Positions 24,373 through 33,008 of a stretch of 64,000 nt of DNA are shown here, piece after piece. The DNA is taken from NCBI RefSeq assembly GCF_004364245.1, contig NZ_SOAV01000007.1, positions 62,001 through 126,000 of the forward strand. Direction: 5' to 3'. Position 1 is the first letter of the stretch. Each line of letters begins with the position of its first letter. The position numbers were made by a program, and so were the translations under genes. The notes beneath the pieces were generated by a model. It had not been told where the DNA came from. It worked only from the letters and a program-made list of their open reading frames with translations, and did no database searches. The stretch comes from Streptomyces sp. BK208 (lineage in GTDB: Bacteria; Actinomycetota; Actinomycetes; Streptomycetales; Streptomycetaceae).

Positions 24373-25761
24373 ATGAAGGCACACGACGGCATGTACATCG
24401 ACGGGGCCTGGCGCCCCGCCGGCACCCGGGACACGATCGAGGTCGTGAACCCGGCCGACGAGCAGGTGATCGGCCGCGTCCCCGCCGGCAACGCCCTGGA
24501 CGTCGACACCGCCGTACGGGCCGCACGCGCCGCCCTGCCCGGCTGGGCCGCCACGCCGCCGGCCGAGCGCGCCGCCCGCCTGGCCGCGCTGCGGGACGTC
24601 CTGGTGGCCCGCAAGGACGAGATCGCCGAGACCGTCACCGCCGAACTCGGCTCCCCGCTGAAGTTCTCGCAGGCCGTGCACGCCGGCGCCCCGATCGCGG
24701 TCGCCGGCTCCTACGCCGAGCTGGCGGCGACGTACGCCTTCGAGGAGAAGGTCGGCAACTCCGTCGTCCACCACGAGCCGGTCGGTGTGGTCGGCGCCAT
24801 CACTCCATGGAACTACCCGCTCCACCAGATCGTCGCCAAGGTCGCCCCGGCGCTCGCGGCCGGCTGCACGATCGTGCTGAAGCCCGCCGAGGACACCCCG
24901 CTCACCGCCCAGCTCTTCGCCGAGGCCGTGCACGAGGCGGGCGTCCCCGCCGGTGTCTTCAACCTGGTCACCGGCCTCGGCCCGGTCGCCGGTCAGGCCC
25001 TCGCCGAACACCCCGGCGTCGACCTGGTCTCCTTCACCGGCTCCACCGCCGTGGGCCGCCGGATCGGCGCCACCGCGGGCGCCGCGGTCAAGCGGGTCGC
25101 CCTCGAACTCGGCGGCAAGTCCGCCAACGTGATCCTCCCGAGCGCCGACCTCGCCAAGGCGGTCAACGTCGGCGTCGCCAACGTCATGTCCAACTCCGGC
25201 CAGACGTGCAGCGCCTGGACCCGCATGCTGGTCCACCGCGACCACTACGACGAGGCCGTGTCGCTCGCCGCCGAGGCCGCCGCGAAGTACGGCGACCGGA
25301 TCGGACCGGTCGTCAACGCCAAGCAGCAGGAGCGGGTGCGCGGCTACATCGACAAGGGCGTCGCCGAGGGCGCGCGCCTGGTCGCGGGCGGCCCCGAAGC
25401 GCCGCGCGAGCAGGGCTACTTCGTCAGCCCCACGGTCTTCGCCGAGGTGACCGAGGAGATGACCATCGCCCAGGAGGAGATCTTCGGCCCCGTCCTGTCC
25501 ATCCTGCGCTACGAGGACGAGGACGACGCCCTGCGCATCGCCAACGGCACGGTCTACGGCCTCGCGGGTGCCGTCTGGGCCGGGGACGAGGCCGAGGCGG
25601 TCGCCTTCGCCCGCCGGATGGACACCGGCCAGGTCGACATCAACGGCGGCCGGTTCAACCCGCTGGCGCCCTTCGGCGGCTACAAGCAGTCCGGCGTGGG
25701 CCGCGAGCTGGGCGCCCACGGCCTCGCCGAGTACCTCCAGACCAAGTCCCTCCAGTTCTAG
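24373..25761 (+). CDS. NAD(P)-dependent aldehyde dehydrogenase
   Basis: 462 aa ALDH superfamily enzyme oxidising an aldehyde to the acid. Catalytic Cys279 in SGQTCSAW, general base Glu245 in ALELGGKSAN, Asn in ITPWNYPLHQ, and the cofactor loop SFTGSTAVGRRI. GGAAGGA lies six bases before the chosen ATG. The alcohol dehydrogenase gene follows after 22 bp, so the pair can take an alcohol to the acid. A TetR-like operator lies in the promoter. Exact aldehyde unknown; similarity is to broad betaine/medium-chain aldehyde dehydrogenases. Confidence 0.92.
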   Translation: MKAHDGMYIDGAWRPAGTRDTIEVVNPADEQVIGRVPAGNALDVDTAVRAARAALPGWAATPPAERAARLAALRDVLVARKDEIAETVTAELGSPLKFSQAVHAGAPIAVAGSYAELAATYAFEEKVGNSVVHHEPVGVVGAITPWNYPLHQIVAKVAPALAAGCTIVLKPAEDTPLTAQLFAEAVHEAGVPAGVFNLVTGLGPVAGQALAEHPGVDLVSFTGSTAVGRRIGATAGAAVKRVALELGGKSANVILPSADLAKAVNVGVANVMSNSGQTCSAWTRMLVHRDHYDEAVSLAAEAAAKYGDRIGPVVNAKQQERVRGYIDKGVAEGARLVAGGPEAPREQGYFVSPTVFAEVTEEMTIAQEEIFGPVLSILRYEDEDDALRIANGTVYGLAGAVWAGDEAEAVAFARRMDTGQVDINGGRFNPLAPFGGYKQSGVGRELGAHGLAEYLQTKSLQF

Positions 25762-25783
25762 CCCGCAGGGGAGCCCCCACCTC

Positions 25784-26881
25784 ATGGCCGTCCGTACCGC
25801 AGTCCGCGCCGCCGTCGTACCCGCCATCGGTGCCCCGCTGGAGGTCACCGGGATCGAACTGCCCGAGCCCGGCCCGGGGCAGGTCCGGGTGAAGCTCGCC
25901 GCCGCCGGGGTCTGCCACTCCGACCTTTCCCTGTCCAACGGCACGATGCGCGTGCCGCTGCCCGCCGTCCTCGGCCACGAGGGCGCCGGCACCGTCGTCG
26001 CCGTAGGCGAGGGCGTCACCCGTGTCGCCCCCGGCGACGACGTCGTCCTCAACTGGGCGCCGTCCTGCGGCTCCTGCCACGCCTGCACGCTCGGCGAGGT
26101 CTGGCTGTGCGCGAACGCCCTGGCCGGCGCCGCCGACGTGCACGCCCGCCGCGCCGACGACGGCACCGACCTGCACCCCGGCCTGAACGTCGCCGCGTTC
26201 GCCGAGGAGACGGTCGTGTCCGCGTCCTGCGTCCTGCCCGCCCCCGAGGGCATCCCGCTCACCGAGGCCGCGCTCCTCGGCTGCGCCGTCCTCACCGGCT
26301 ACGGCGCCGTCCACCACTCGGCGCGGGTCCGCGAGGGCGAGACGGTCGCGGTCTTCGGCGTCGGGGGAGTGGGCCTTGCCACCCTCCAGGCGGCACGGAT
26401 CGCCGGGGCGTCGACGATCGTCGCCGTCGACGTGTCCCCCGAGAAGGAGGAGCTGGCCCGCGCCGCGGGCGCCACCGACTACCTCCTCGCCTCCGACACC
26501 ACCGCCCGCGAGGTCCGCGCCCTCACCGGCAAGCAGGGCGTGGACGTCGCCGTCGAGTGCGTCGGCCGCGCGACCACCATCCGCACCGCCTGGGAGTCCA
26601 CCCGGCGCGGCGGCCGCACCACGGTCGTCGGCATCGGCGGCAAGGACCAGCAGGTCACCTTCAACGCCCTGGAGATCTTCCACTGGGGCCGCACCCTGTC
26701 CGGCTGCGTCTACGGCAACGCCGACCCCGCCCGGGACCTCCCGGTCCTCGCCGAACACGTCCGCGCCGGCCGCCTCGACCTCGGCGCGCTGGTCACCGAA
26801 CGCATCGCCCTGGACGGCATCCCGGCGGCCTTCGAGAACATGCTGGCGGGCAAGGGCGGGCGGGCACTGGTGGTCTTCTGA
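25784..26881 (+). CDS. Zinc-dependent alcohol dehydrogenase (class III-like MDR)
   Basis: 365 aa medium-chain dehydrogenase. Catalytic zinc ligands in GVCHSD and LGHEGAG, structural zinc Cys in CGSCHACTLGEVWLC, and the NAD-binding loop VFGVGGVGLATLQAARIAGA with Asp in IVAVDVSPEK (NAD preference). The C-terminal end GRTLSGCVYGNADPARDLP is as in the mycothiol/glutathione-type formaldehyde and benzyl alcohol dehydrogenase group. Cotranscribed with the aldehyde dehydrogenase. The alcohol substrate is unknown. Confidence 0.92.
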   Translation: MAVRTAVRAAVVPAIGAPLEVTGIELPEPGPGQVRVKLAAAGVCHSDLSLSNGTMRVPLPAVLGHEGAGTVVAVGEGVTRVAPGDDVVLNWAPSCGSCHACTLGEVWLCANALAGAADVHARRADDGTDLHPGLNVAAFAEETVVSASCVLPAPEGIPLTEAALLGCAVLTGYGAVHHSARVREGETVAVFGVGGVGLATLQAARIAGASTIVAVDVSPEKEELARAAGATDYLLASDTTAREVRALTGKQGVDVAVECVGRATTIRTAWESTRRGGRTTVVGIGGKDQQVTFNALEIFHWGRTLSGCVYGNADPARDLPVLAEHVRAGRLDLGALVTERIALDGIPAAFENMLAGKGGRALVVF

Positions 26882-26904
26882 CACCCGCCGGGGCGTGGGC
26901 GGGG

Positions 26905-26922
26905 CCGGGACACGCGTCCCGG
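26905..26922. terminator. Hairpin between convergent alcohol dehydrogenase and DMT genes
   Basis: CCGGGAC (26905-26911) pairs with GTCCCGG (26916-26922), loop ACGC, midway between the two stop codons. Confidence 0.55.
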
Positions 26923-26938
26923 CGGGGCGGGACGCGTC

Positions 26939-27910
26939 CTACGCCCGCCCCGCGTCCTCGCGTCGCTGTCCCGTCGTGGGCTCGGCAGGTCCCGGGGGCG
27001 TGGCCGCACGCCCGCGCGACCGGGACACCGCCACGCCCGCCAGGCACAGCGCCCCGCCCGCCAGGGTGAGCAGCCCCGGCACCTCGCCCAGCGCCAGCCA
27101 CGACATCAGGACGACCAGGGCGGGCACCGCGTACGTGGTCGCGCCCATGCGGCCGGCCGTCGTCCGGGCCAGCGCGTACGCCCACGTCGTGAACGCCAGC
27201 GCGGTCGGGAACACGCCCAGGTAGACCATGTTGAGCGTCGCGGAGACGGGCGCGCCCGCCGCCTCCCGCACGAGCTGCCCCGTGAACGGCAGGCAGAGCA
27301 CCGCGCCGACCAGGCAGCCGAACGTCGTCACCTGAAGGGCGCTCGCGTGCGCCAGCGCGGGCTTCTGCGCGACCACCCCGCCCGCGTACGCCATCGCGGC
27401 CAGCAGGCACAGCACCACCCCGAACAGCGAGGACCCGCCCTCGCCCGACATGGACAGGCCCACGGTCACCGCACCGGCGAACGACACCGCCATCCCGGCC
27501 AGCAACCGCGGCGGCAGCGCGTCGCCCAGCAGCCGGGCGCCGAGCAGCGCGATGAGGATCGGACCGACGTTCACCACGAGGGCGGCCGTGCCCGCGTCCA
27601 CCCGCTGCTCGCCCCAGTTCAGGACGACCATGTAGAAGCCGAACCACAGCAGCCCCGACAGGACGATCCCGCGCCAGGCCGCCCGCGGCGGCATCCCCTC
27701 CCGGCGCAGCAGACAGAGCACGCCGAGCGTCAGGGCCCCCGACAGCAGCCGCCCGAGGGCCAGCGCTCCCGGTGAGTAGGCGTCGCCCGCGCTGCGGATG
27801 GAGACGAAGGCGGAGGCCCACAGCACGACGGTGACCGTGGCCGCGCCGGCCGCGAGCAGTTCCGGACGGCGGTGCGAGGAGGCGCGAGGGGACGTGGGGG
27901 CGGTGCTCAT
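26939..27910 (-). CDS. DMT-superfamily transporter (EamA)
   Basis: 323 aa, ten predicted helices in two EamA repeats: TVVLWASAFVSIRSAGDAYSP opens the first; second begins at LFGVVLCLLAAMAYAGGVV. The motif YLGVFPTALAFTTWAYAL near the C-terminus is typical of RhaT/EamA exporters. Two adjacent ATGs (27913, 27910); the second has better spacing from GGGAG. The gene lies downstream of an ArsR gene on the same strand. Likely an efflux carrier of metabolites; substrate unknown. Confidence 0.85.
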   Translation of the reverse strand: MSTAPTSPRASSHRRPELLAAGAATVTVVLWASAFVSIRSAGDAYSPGALALGRLLSGALTLGVLCLLRREGMPPRAAWRGIVLSGLLWFGFYMVVLNWGEQRVDAGTAALVVNVGPILIALLGARLLGDALPPRLLAGMAVSFAGAVTVGLSMSGEGGSSLFGVVLCLLAAMAYAGGVVAQKPALAHASALQVTTFGCLVGAVLCLPFTGQLVREAAGAPVSATLNMVYLGVFPTALAFTTWAYALARTTAGRMGATTYAVPALVVLMSWLALGEVPGLLTLAGGALCLAGVAVSRSRGRAATPPGPAEPTTGQRREDAGRA

Positions 27911-27959
27911 CATGCTCCCGAGGTCAGGCAGCGGAAAGTCGCTCCCGCTGGCGGATTTA

Positions 27960-27974
27960 CGGACTGTGAGTCCG
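27960..27974. promoter_or_regulatory. Dyad upstream of the DMT gene
   Basis: CGGACTGTGAGTCCG, 6-bp arms, between the ArsR and DMT genes and 50 bp from the DMT start. It could be the ArsR-family operator or a weak terminator. Confidence 0.3.
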
Positions 27975-28059
27975 GGGCCGATGCCGGTGCCGGACACGGT
28001 GGGCCCGGTGTCGGTGTCGACGCCGGACCCGGTACCGACGGTGACGCGGTGCCCGCAGC

Positions 28060-28773
28060 TCAGCGCAGGGCAACCGCGTCGATGCCCAGCAGTTCGGACA
28101 GCGCCCGCTCTCCCGCGGGCGTCACCTTCACCGCCCGCTCCGAACCGATGCGCAGGCACCAGCCCGCGTTCAGGGCGTGCCGGCACAGCGCCGCGCCGGC
28201 CACACCCGCGAGATGGGGACGGCGTTCCGTCCAGTCCAGGCAGGCCCGGGCCAGCGGCCGGCGACCGGTGGGCCGCAGCGGGATGCCGGCGGCGTCGAAC
28301 CAGCCGAGACCCGCGTCCGTGAGTGCGAAGCCGGTGTCCTGGCGCAGCAGCCCGCGTCCGGTCAGCGCGTCGGTCACCGCGATGCCGAGCCGCCCGGCCA
28401 GATGGTCGTAGCAGGTGCGCCCCCGGGCCATCGCGGACCCGGCGCTGGACGCCCGCAGGGTGCGCGGACGGCGGGCGGCGGCCTGCGGGGCCACCTGCGC
28501 CGCCAGGTCCTCCACCAGCTGCGCCACCCGGTCGTCGGCCAGCCGCACGTACCGGTGCCGCCCCTGCCGTTCCTCGGCGAGCAGCCCGCCCGCGACGAGC
28601 TTGCCCAGGTGCTCGCTCAGCGTCGACGCGGCGACCCCGGCGTGCCGGGCCAGCTCACCGGCGGTCCACGCCCGCCCGTCCAGCAGCGCCAGCAGGCAGG
28701 CGGCGCGTGTCTCGTCGGCGATCAGCCCGGCCAGGCGGGCGAGCCCGGGTGCCCCGGCGTCCTTCTCGGTCAT
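28060..28773 (-). CDS. ArsR-family transcriptional regulator
   Basis: 237 aa. Winged helix at about 8-85: LIADETRAACLLALLDGRAWTAGELA, then HAGVAASTLSEHLGKLVAGGLL and EERQGRHRYVRLAD. The extra 150-residue C-terminal part (TCYDHLAGRLGIAVTDALTG, CLDWTERRPHLAGVAGAALC) is found in a subgroup of larger ArsR-like regulators. Cys are scattered, so a metal site is not clear. It probably controls the DMT gene downstream (about 150 bp). Confidence 0.82.
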   Translation of the reverse strand: MTEKDAGAPGLARLAGLIADETRAACLLALLDGRAWTAGELARHAGVAASTLSEHLGKLVAGGLLAEERQGRHRYVRLADDRVAQLVEDLAAQVAPQAAARRPRTLRASSAGSAMARGRTCYDHLAGRLGIAVTDALTGRGLLRQDTGFALTDAGLGWFDAAGIPLRPTGRRPLARACLDWTERRPHLAGVAGAALCRHALNAGWCLRIGSERAVKVTPAGERALSELLGIDAVALR

Positions 28774-28830
28774 GCGTCCCAGGATGCGCCACGCACGGTT
28801 CGGCGGGCACCGAAGTGTCGCAGGTGCCCC

Positions 28831-29472
28831 TCAGGCGTCCTGCGCGACCTGCGCGTACTGCTGCGCCAGCCCGTCCAGCAGCGCCGTCAGGCCGGTCTCG
28901 AAGGCGCGCTCGTCGATCTTCTCCTGCTGCTCCGCCAGAAGGTGGGCCTGCTGGAGGTGCGGGTAGTCGGCGGGGTCGTAGGCGCCGGCGTCGTCCACGA
29001 AGCCGCCGGCGAAGGAGCCGAGTGCCGAGCCCATGATGAAGTACCGCATCAGCGCGCCGATCGAGGTGGCCTGCGCCGGCGGCCAGCCCGCCCGGACCAT
29101 CGCGCCGTAGACCGCGTCCGCGAGGTGCAGCGCGGCCGGGCGGCGGCCGGGACCGTGGGCCAGCACCGGCACGATGTTGGGGTGGTCGCGCAGCGCCGTC
29201 CGGTACGAGACGGCCCACTCGTGCAGCGCGGTCCGCCACTCCCGGCCGTCCTCGAACATCGACAGGTCGACCTGCGCGCTCACCGAGTCGGCGACGGCCT
29301 CCAGGATCTCGTCCTTGGTACGGAAGTGGTTGTAGAGCGAGGGCCCGCTGACCCCCAGTTCCGCGGCCAGCCGGCGCGTGGAGACGGCCGCCAGGCCCTC
29401 CGCGTCCACCAGGGCGCGGGCCGTCTCGACGATCCGGTCGGTGCTGAGCAGGGGCTTGCGCGGTCGGGCCAT
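28831..29472 (-). CDS. TetR-family regulator
   Basis: 213 aa. HTH at about 8-58: LSTDRIVETARALVDAEG, STRRLAAELGVSGPSLYN, HFRTKDEILEAVAD. The C-terminal ligand domain (AVSYRTALRDHPNIVPVLA) resembles TetR_C_1-like regulators. Divergent from an acyl-CoA dehydrogenase gene with a dyad operator between (29499-29517). A similar dyad precedes the aldehyde/alcohol dehydrogenase operon, so this protein may control both. Confidence 0.85.
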   Translation of the reverse strand: MARPRKPLLSTDRIVETARALVDAEGLAAVSTRRLAAELGVSGPSLYNHFRTKDEILEAVADSVSAQVDLSMFEDGREWRTALHEWAVSYRTALRDHPNIVPVLAHGPGRRPAALHLADAVYGAMVRAGWPPAQATSIGALMRYFIMGSALGSFAGGFVDDAGAYDPADYPHLQQAHLLAEQQEKIDERAFETGLTALLDGLAQQYAQVAQDA

Positions 29473-29498
29473 GGCGCACATAGTAGGGCTGCGGCTTT

Positions 29499-29517
29499 AA
29501 ACTAGCAGTGCTAATTT
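29499..29517. promoter_or_regulatory. TetR operator between regulator and acyl-CoA dehydrogenase genes
   Basis: AAACTAGCAGTGCTAATTT, with arms extended to TTTAAA on both sides, in the divergent promoter region and 27 bp from the TetR start. Confidence 0.7.
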
Positions 29518-29561
29518 AAAGGTCCGGCCTTCAAGATCCGTCTTCTGTGGGGTGACTCGGC

Positions 29562-30713
29562 ATGAATCTGGAGCTCAGCGAGGAGCAGAGCGCCGTACGG
29601 CAGCTCGCGCGGGACTTCGTGGCGCGCGAGATCGCCCCGCACGTGGTCGCCTGGGACCGCGCCGAGGAGGTGGACCGGGGGATCGTGAAGAAGCTCGGCG
29701 AGGTCGGCTTCCTCGGCCTCACGATCGACGAGGAGTACGGCGGGTCCGGCGGCGACCACCTCGCCTACTGCCTGGTCACGGAGGAGCTGGGGCGCGGTGA
29801 CAGCTCCGTGCGCGGCATCGTCTCCGTCTCCCTCGGCCTGGTCGCCAAGACCGTCGCCGCCTGGGGGAGCGAGGAGCAGAAGCGGCGCTGGCTGCCGGGG
29901 CTCACCTCCGGCGAGTACGTCGGCTGCTTCGGCCTCACCGAGCCCGGCACCGGGTCGGACGCGGGCAGCCTCTCCACCCGTGCGGTGCGCGACGGCGACG
30001 ACTACGTTCTCAACGGCACCAAGATGTTCATCACCAACGGCACCTGGGCCGACGTCGTCCTGCTCTTCGCCCGCTCCACCGACGCCCCCGGGCACAAGGG
30101 CGTCTCCGCCTTCCTCGTGCCCACCGACACCCCCGGCCTGACCCGTCGCACCGTCCACGGCAAACTGGGGCTGCGCGGCCAGGCCACCGCCGAACTGGTC
30201 CTGGAGGACGTCCGGGTCCCCGCCTCGGCGATGCTGGCGCCCGAGGGCAAGGGCTTCACGGTCGCCATGTCGGCCCTCGCCAAGGGGCGGATGTCGGTCG
30301 CGGCCGGCTGCGTCGGCATAGCCCAGGCCGCGCTGGACGCCGCCGTGAGGTACGCGGGGGAGCGCGAGCAGTTCGGGAAGACCATCGCCCACCACCAGCT
30401 GGTCCAGGAGCTGATCAGCGACATCGCCCTCGACGTGGACGCGGCCCGGCTGCTGACCTGGCGGGTCGCCGACCTGATCGACCGCGGACAGCCCTTCACG
30501 GTCGAGTCCTCCAAGGCCAAGCTCTTCGCCTCGGAGGCCGCCGTCCGCGCCGCCAACAACGCCCTCCAGGTCTTCGGCGGCTACGGCTACATCGACGAGT
30601 ACCCGGCCGGCAAACTGCTGCGCGACGCCCGCGTGATGACCCTCTACGAGGGCACCAGCCAGATCCAGAAGCTGGTCATCGGGCGCGCGCTCACCGGGGT
30701 CTCGGCCTTCTGA
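29562..30713 (+). CDS. Acyl-CoA dehydrogenase
   Basis: 383 aa flavoprotein performing the alpha,beta-desaturation step of beta-oxidation or branched acyl-CoA breakdown. Signature GCFGLTEPGTGSDAGSL (about 126-142), FAD/substrate loop MFITNGTWADV and the catalytic Glu region LQVFGGYGYIDEYPAGKLLRDARV; EGTSQIQKLVIGRAL closes it. Closest in style to short-chain/isovaleryl-type enzymes. Single gene after the divergent TetR; regulated through the dyad at 29499. Confidence 0.92.
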   Translation: MNLELSEEQSAVRQLARDFVAREIAPHVVAWDRAEEVDRGIVKKLGEVGFLGLTIDEEYGGSGGDHLAYCLVTEELGRGDSSVRGIVSVSLGLVAKTVAAWGSEEQKRRWLPGLTSGEYVGCFGLTEPGTGSDAGSLSTRAVRDGDDYVLNGTKMFITNGTWADVVLLFARSTDAPGHKGVSAFLVPTDTPGLTRRTVHGKLGLRGQATAELVLEDVRVPASAMLAPEGKGFTVAMSALAKGRMSVAAGCVGIAQAALDAAVRYAGEREQFGKTIAHHQLVQELISDIALDVDAARLLTWRVADLIDRGQPFTVESSKAKLFASEAAVRAANNALQVFGGYGYIDEYPAGKLLRDARVMTLYEGTSQIQKLVIGRALTGVSAF

Positions 30714-30799
30714 GCGCCGGCCCCGGGCGCGGATTCTGAGTACCCGGACTGAGTACCGCGGCGGATGTGGCCCCGGCCGCGTCCGCCGATCCTTTTCCC

Positions 30800-31114
30800 A
30801 TGAGTGAGACTCCGGTCAAGCAGCAGACCACGGCGGCCTTCTACGGCCAGGCCGTGGCGTCGTTCGCGGTGGCCATGGCCGCCACCGCCATCGGCATCTA
30901 CCAGCTCCAGGCGAACGCGTGGGTGCGCGGCTTCCTCGCCATCGCCGTCCTGTACCTGGTCACCTCCGCCTTCACACTCGCCAAGATCATCCGGGACCGC
31001 CAGGAGGTGGGCCAGATCGTGAGCCGGGTGGACCAGGCGCGGCTGGACAAGATCCTCGTCGAGCACGACCCCTTCCACCAGAGCGGCGGCGCCCCGGCGC
31101 AGCAGCGACCCTGA
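30800..31114 (+). CDS. YiaAB two-helix domain membrane protein
   Basis: 104 aa. AFYGQAVASFAVAMAATAIG and WVRGFLAIAVLYLVTSAFTL are two membrane helices joined by a short loop, followed by AKIIRDRQE: the YiaA/YiaB two-helix family. The cytoplasmic tail ends DPFHQSGG. The start MSETPVK is chosen over an upstream in-frame start at 30767 that lacks support. Inner-membrane protein of unknown function. Confidence 0.8.
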   Translation: MSETPVKQQTTAAFYGQAVASFAVAMAATAIGIYQLQANAWVRGFLAIAVLYLVTSAFTLAKIIRDRQEVGQIVSRVDQARLDKILVEHDPFHQSGGAPAQQRP

Positions 31115-31166
31115 CCCGGAACGACGCCCCCCGGCACCCGCCCGGACCTCGTCCGCCGGGCAGCCC

Positions 31167-31182
31167 CTAAGCGCCCGCTCAG
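31167..31182. promoter_or_regulatory. Probable autoregulatory TetR operator
   Basis: CTAAGCGCCCGCTCAG, inverted repeat 48 bp before the TetR start at 31231. It matches the site at 32374-32389 in 13 of 16 positions. Confidence 0.6.
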
Positions 31183-31230
31183 CTTCGGCGGTATGGTGGT
31201 GCTCCTGTCACCGAGAGGGGCGAACGAGCG

Positions 31231-31875
31231 ATGAGTACGGCGGCCGAGACGACGGGCGGCGACATCGAGCCGTGGGAAGAGGTCACGCCTGACGCGGCCC
31301 GGCGGCTGCTGGTCGCCGCCGTGGAGGCGTTCGCCGAGCGCGGGTACCACGCGACCACCACCCGCGACATCGCCGGGCGGGCCGGCATGAGCCCGGCCGC
31401 GCTCTACATCCACTACAAGACCAAGGAAGAGCTGCTGCACCGCATCAGCCGGATCGGCCACGACCGGGCGGTGGGCATCCTGCGGACGGCCGCCCAGGGT
31501 GAGGGCGGCGCCACCGAGCGGCTCGCCGACGCCGTGAGCTCCTTCGTGCGCTGGCACGCCGGCCGGCGCACCACCGCCCGGGTGGTGCAGTACGAGCTGG
31601 ACGCGCTCGGCCCCGGGGCACGCGAGGAGATCCTCGCGCTGCGCCGCCAGTGCGACGCCGCCGTGCGCGGCATCATCGAGGACGGCGTGGCGACGGGCGA
31701 GTTCGACGTGCCGGACGTCAAGGGCACGACGCTGGCCGTGCTGTCGCTCTGCATCGACGTGGCCCGCTGGTTCAACGTGAACGGCCCACGGACGCCCGAC
31801 GAGGTCGGCGCGCTCTACGCCGACCTCGTCCTGCGGATGGTGGGGGCGGAACCCGCCGGCTCCGCTCAGAGGTAG
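31231..31875 (+). CDS. TetR-family regulator
   Basis: 214 aa. HTH at about 22-72: DAARRLLVAAVEAFAERG, TTRDIAGRAGMSPAALYIHY, KTKEELLHRI. The C-terminal domain (DAVSSFVRWHAGRRTTARVV, DVARWFNVNG) is like regulators of acyl-CoA and steroid metabolism (KstR2-like C-terminal family). Its 3' end overlaps the convergent MaoC gene by 10 bp. Operators with the same sequence sit at its own promoter and at the MaoC promoter. Confidence 0.86.
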   Translation: MSTAAETTGGDIEPWEEVTPDAARRLLVAAVEAFAERGYHATTTRDIAGRAGMSPAALYIHYKTKEELLHRISRIGHDRAVGILRTAAQGEGGATERLADAVSSFVRWHAGRRTTARVVQYELDALGPGAREEILALRRQCDAAVRGIIEDGVATGEFDVPDVKGTTLAVLSLCIDVARWFNVNGPRTPDEVGALYADLVLRMVGAEPAGSAQR

Positions 31876-32327
31876 TAGCGGGAGACCGACTCGGCGACGC
31901 ACACCGGCTTGTCGCCGCCCTCGCGCTCCACGGTGAACGCGACGCTCACCTGGATGCCGCCGGTGACGTCCTCGACGCCGGTGATCGTCGCCGTGGCGCG
32001 CAGGCGCGAGCCGACCGGCACGGGGGAGGGGAAACGGACCTTGTTGGTGCCGTAGTTGACACCCATCTTCACGCCCTCGACCCGGATGAGCTGCGGACCG
32101 AAGAGCGGCAGCAGCGACAGGGTCAGATAGCCGTGTGCGATCGTGCCGCCGAAGGGGCCCGCGGCCGCCTTCTCGGGGTCCACGTGGATCCACTGGTGGT
32201 CCCCGGTCGCCTCGGCGAACAGGTCGACCCGCTTCTGGTCGACCTCCAGCCAGTCGGTGTACCCGAGCTGCTCGCCCACCGCCGCCTTCACCTCGTCGGC
32301 GGACGCGAAGATCCTCGGCTCTGCCAT
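31866..32327 (-). CDS. MaoC-family (R)-enoyl-CoA hydratase
   Basis: 153 aa single hot-dog domain. The catalytic Asp/His are in FAEATGDHQWIHVDPEKA, and GTIAHGYLTLSLL completes the MaoC hydratase motif. It hydrates trans-2-enoyl-CoA to the (R)-3-hydroxyacyl-CoA in fatty-acid or related catabolism. GGAGG eight bases before the ATG at 32327 fixes the start. An operator for the neighbouring TetR lies 47 bp upstream. Confidence 0.9.
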   Translation of the reverse strand: MAEPRIFASADEVKAAVGEQLGYTDWLEVDQKRVDLFAEATGDHQWIHVDPEKAAAGPFGGTIAHGYLTLSLLPLFGPQLIRVEGVKMGVNYGTNKVRFPSPVPVGSRLRATATITGVEDVTGGIQVSVAFTVEREGGDKPVCVAESVSRYYL

Positions 32328-32373
32328 GTCCCGGCCTCCCAAGTCGTACTGGTCCCAGCGAATCCGTATCAGT

Positions 32374-32389
32374 CTAAGCGACTGCTTAG
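32374..32389. promoter_or_regulatory. TetR-type operator upstream of MaoC gene
   Basis: CTAAGCGACTGCTTAG, perfect 6-bp arms around a 4-bp centre, between the MaoC and soxR genes. Related to 31167-31182. Confidence 0.65.
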
Positions 32390-32454
32390 CATGCTGGTAG
32401 GGGGAGTCCATGTCAACGGACCGGACGGGTGACGGGGTCGGTAGGCTTCGAGAG

Positions 32455-32976
32455 GTGCCCCAGATTCCCGAGAAGATCCACGAGCTCACGGTCGGCCAGC
32501 TCGCCGCGCGCAGCGGTGCCGCCGTCTCCGCCCTGCACTTCTACGAGTCCAAGGGACTGATCAGCAGTCGCCGCACCTCGGGCAACCAGCGTCGCTTCGG
32601 CCGTGACGCGCTGCGCCGGGTCGCCTTCGTCCGCGCCGCTCAGCGCGTGGGCATCCCGCTGGCCACGATCCGCGAGGCGCTCGCCGCGCTGCCGGAGGAG
32701 CGCACGCCGACCGAGGAGGACTGGGCCCGGCTCTCCGAGTCCTGGCGCTCCGAACTGGACGAGCGCATCAAGCAGCTCAACCGGCTGCGCGACCACCTCA
32801 CGGACTGCATCGGCTGCGGCTGCCTGTCCCTGGAGACCTGCGTCCTGTCCAACCCCGACGACGTCTTCGGCGAACGCCACACCGGCTCCCGCCTGCTCGT
32901 GGAGCGCCGGGGGAGCGCCACCACCCCCACCACCGGCGGCGGCCGGCCGGGTCCCGCGCGGGACCGCGGCGAGTGA
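32455..32976 (+). CDS. soxR: Redox-sensing MerR-family regulator SoxR
   Basis: 173 aa from the GTG at 32455 (an ATG at 32410 would add 15 residues). MerR winged helix at about 7-75: [26 protein letters not shown] and [17 protein letters not shown]. Dimerisation helix follows, then the [2Fe-2S] ligands Cys118, Cys121, Cys123 and Cys129 in [12 protein letters not shown]. In Streptomyces SoxR responds to redox-active compounds such as actinorhodin and activates a small set of oxidoreductase and export genes. No SoxR box-controlled gene is evident in this window; the regulator stands alone. Confidence 0.93.
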   Translation: MPQIPEKIHELTVGQLAARSGAAVSALHFYESKGLISSRRTSGNQRRFGRDALRRVAFVRAAQRVGIPLATIREALAALPEERTPTEEDWARLSESWRSELDERIKQLNRLRDHLTDCIGCGCLSLETCVLSNPDDVFGERHTGSRLLVERRGSATTPTTGGGRPGPARDRGE

Positions 32977-33008
32977 CGGCGTGGTGAGTCGCGCGGGCCG
33001 ACGGGGTG

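Noticed and set aside
27961-28059. GC-rich CCGGTG repeats between ArsR and DMT genes as a regulatory array
   Set aside because: Irregular and short; likely compositional bias. Only the 15-bp dyad at 27960-27974 was kept, at low confidence.
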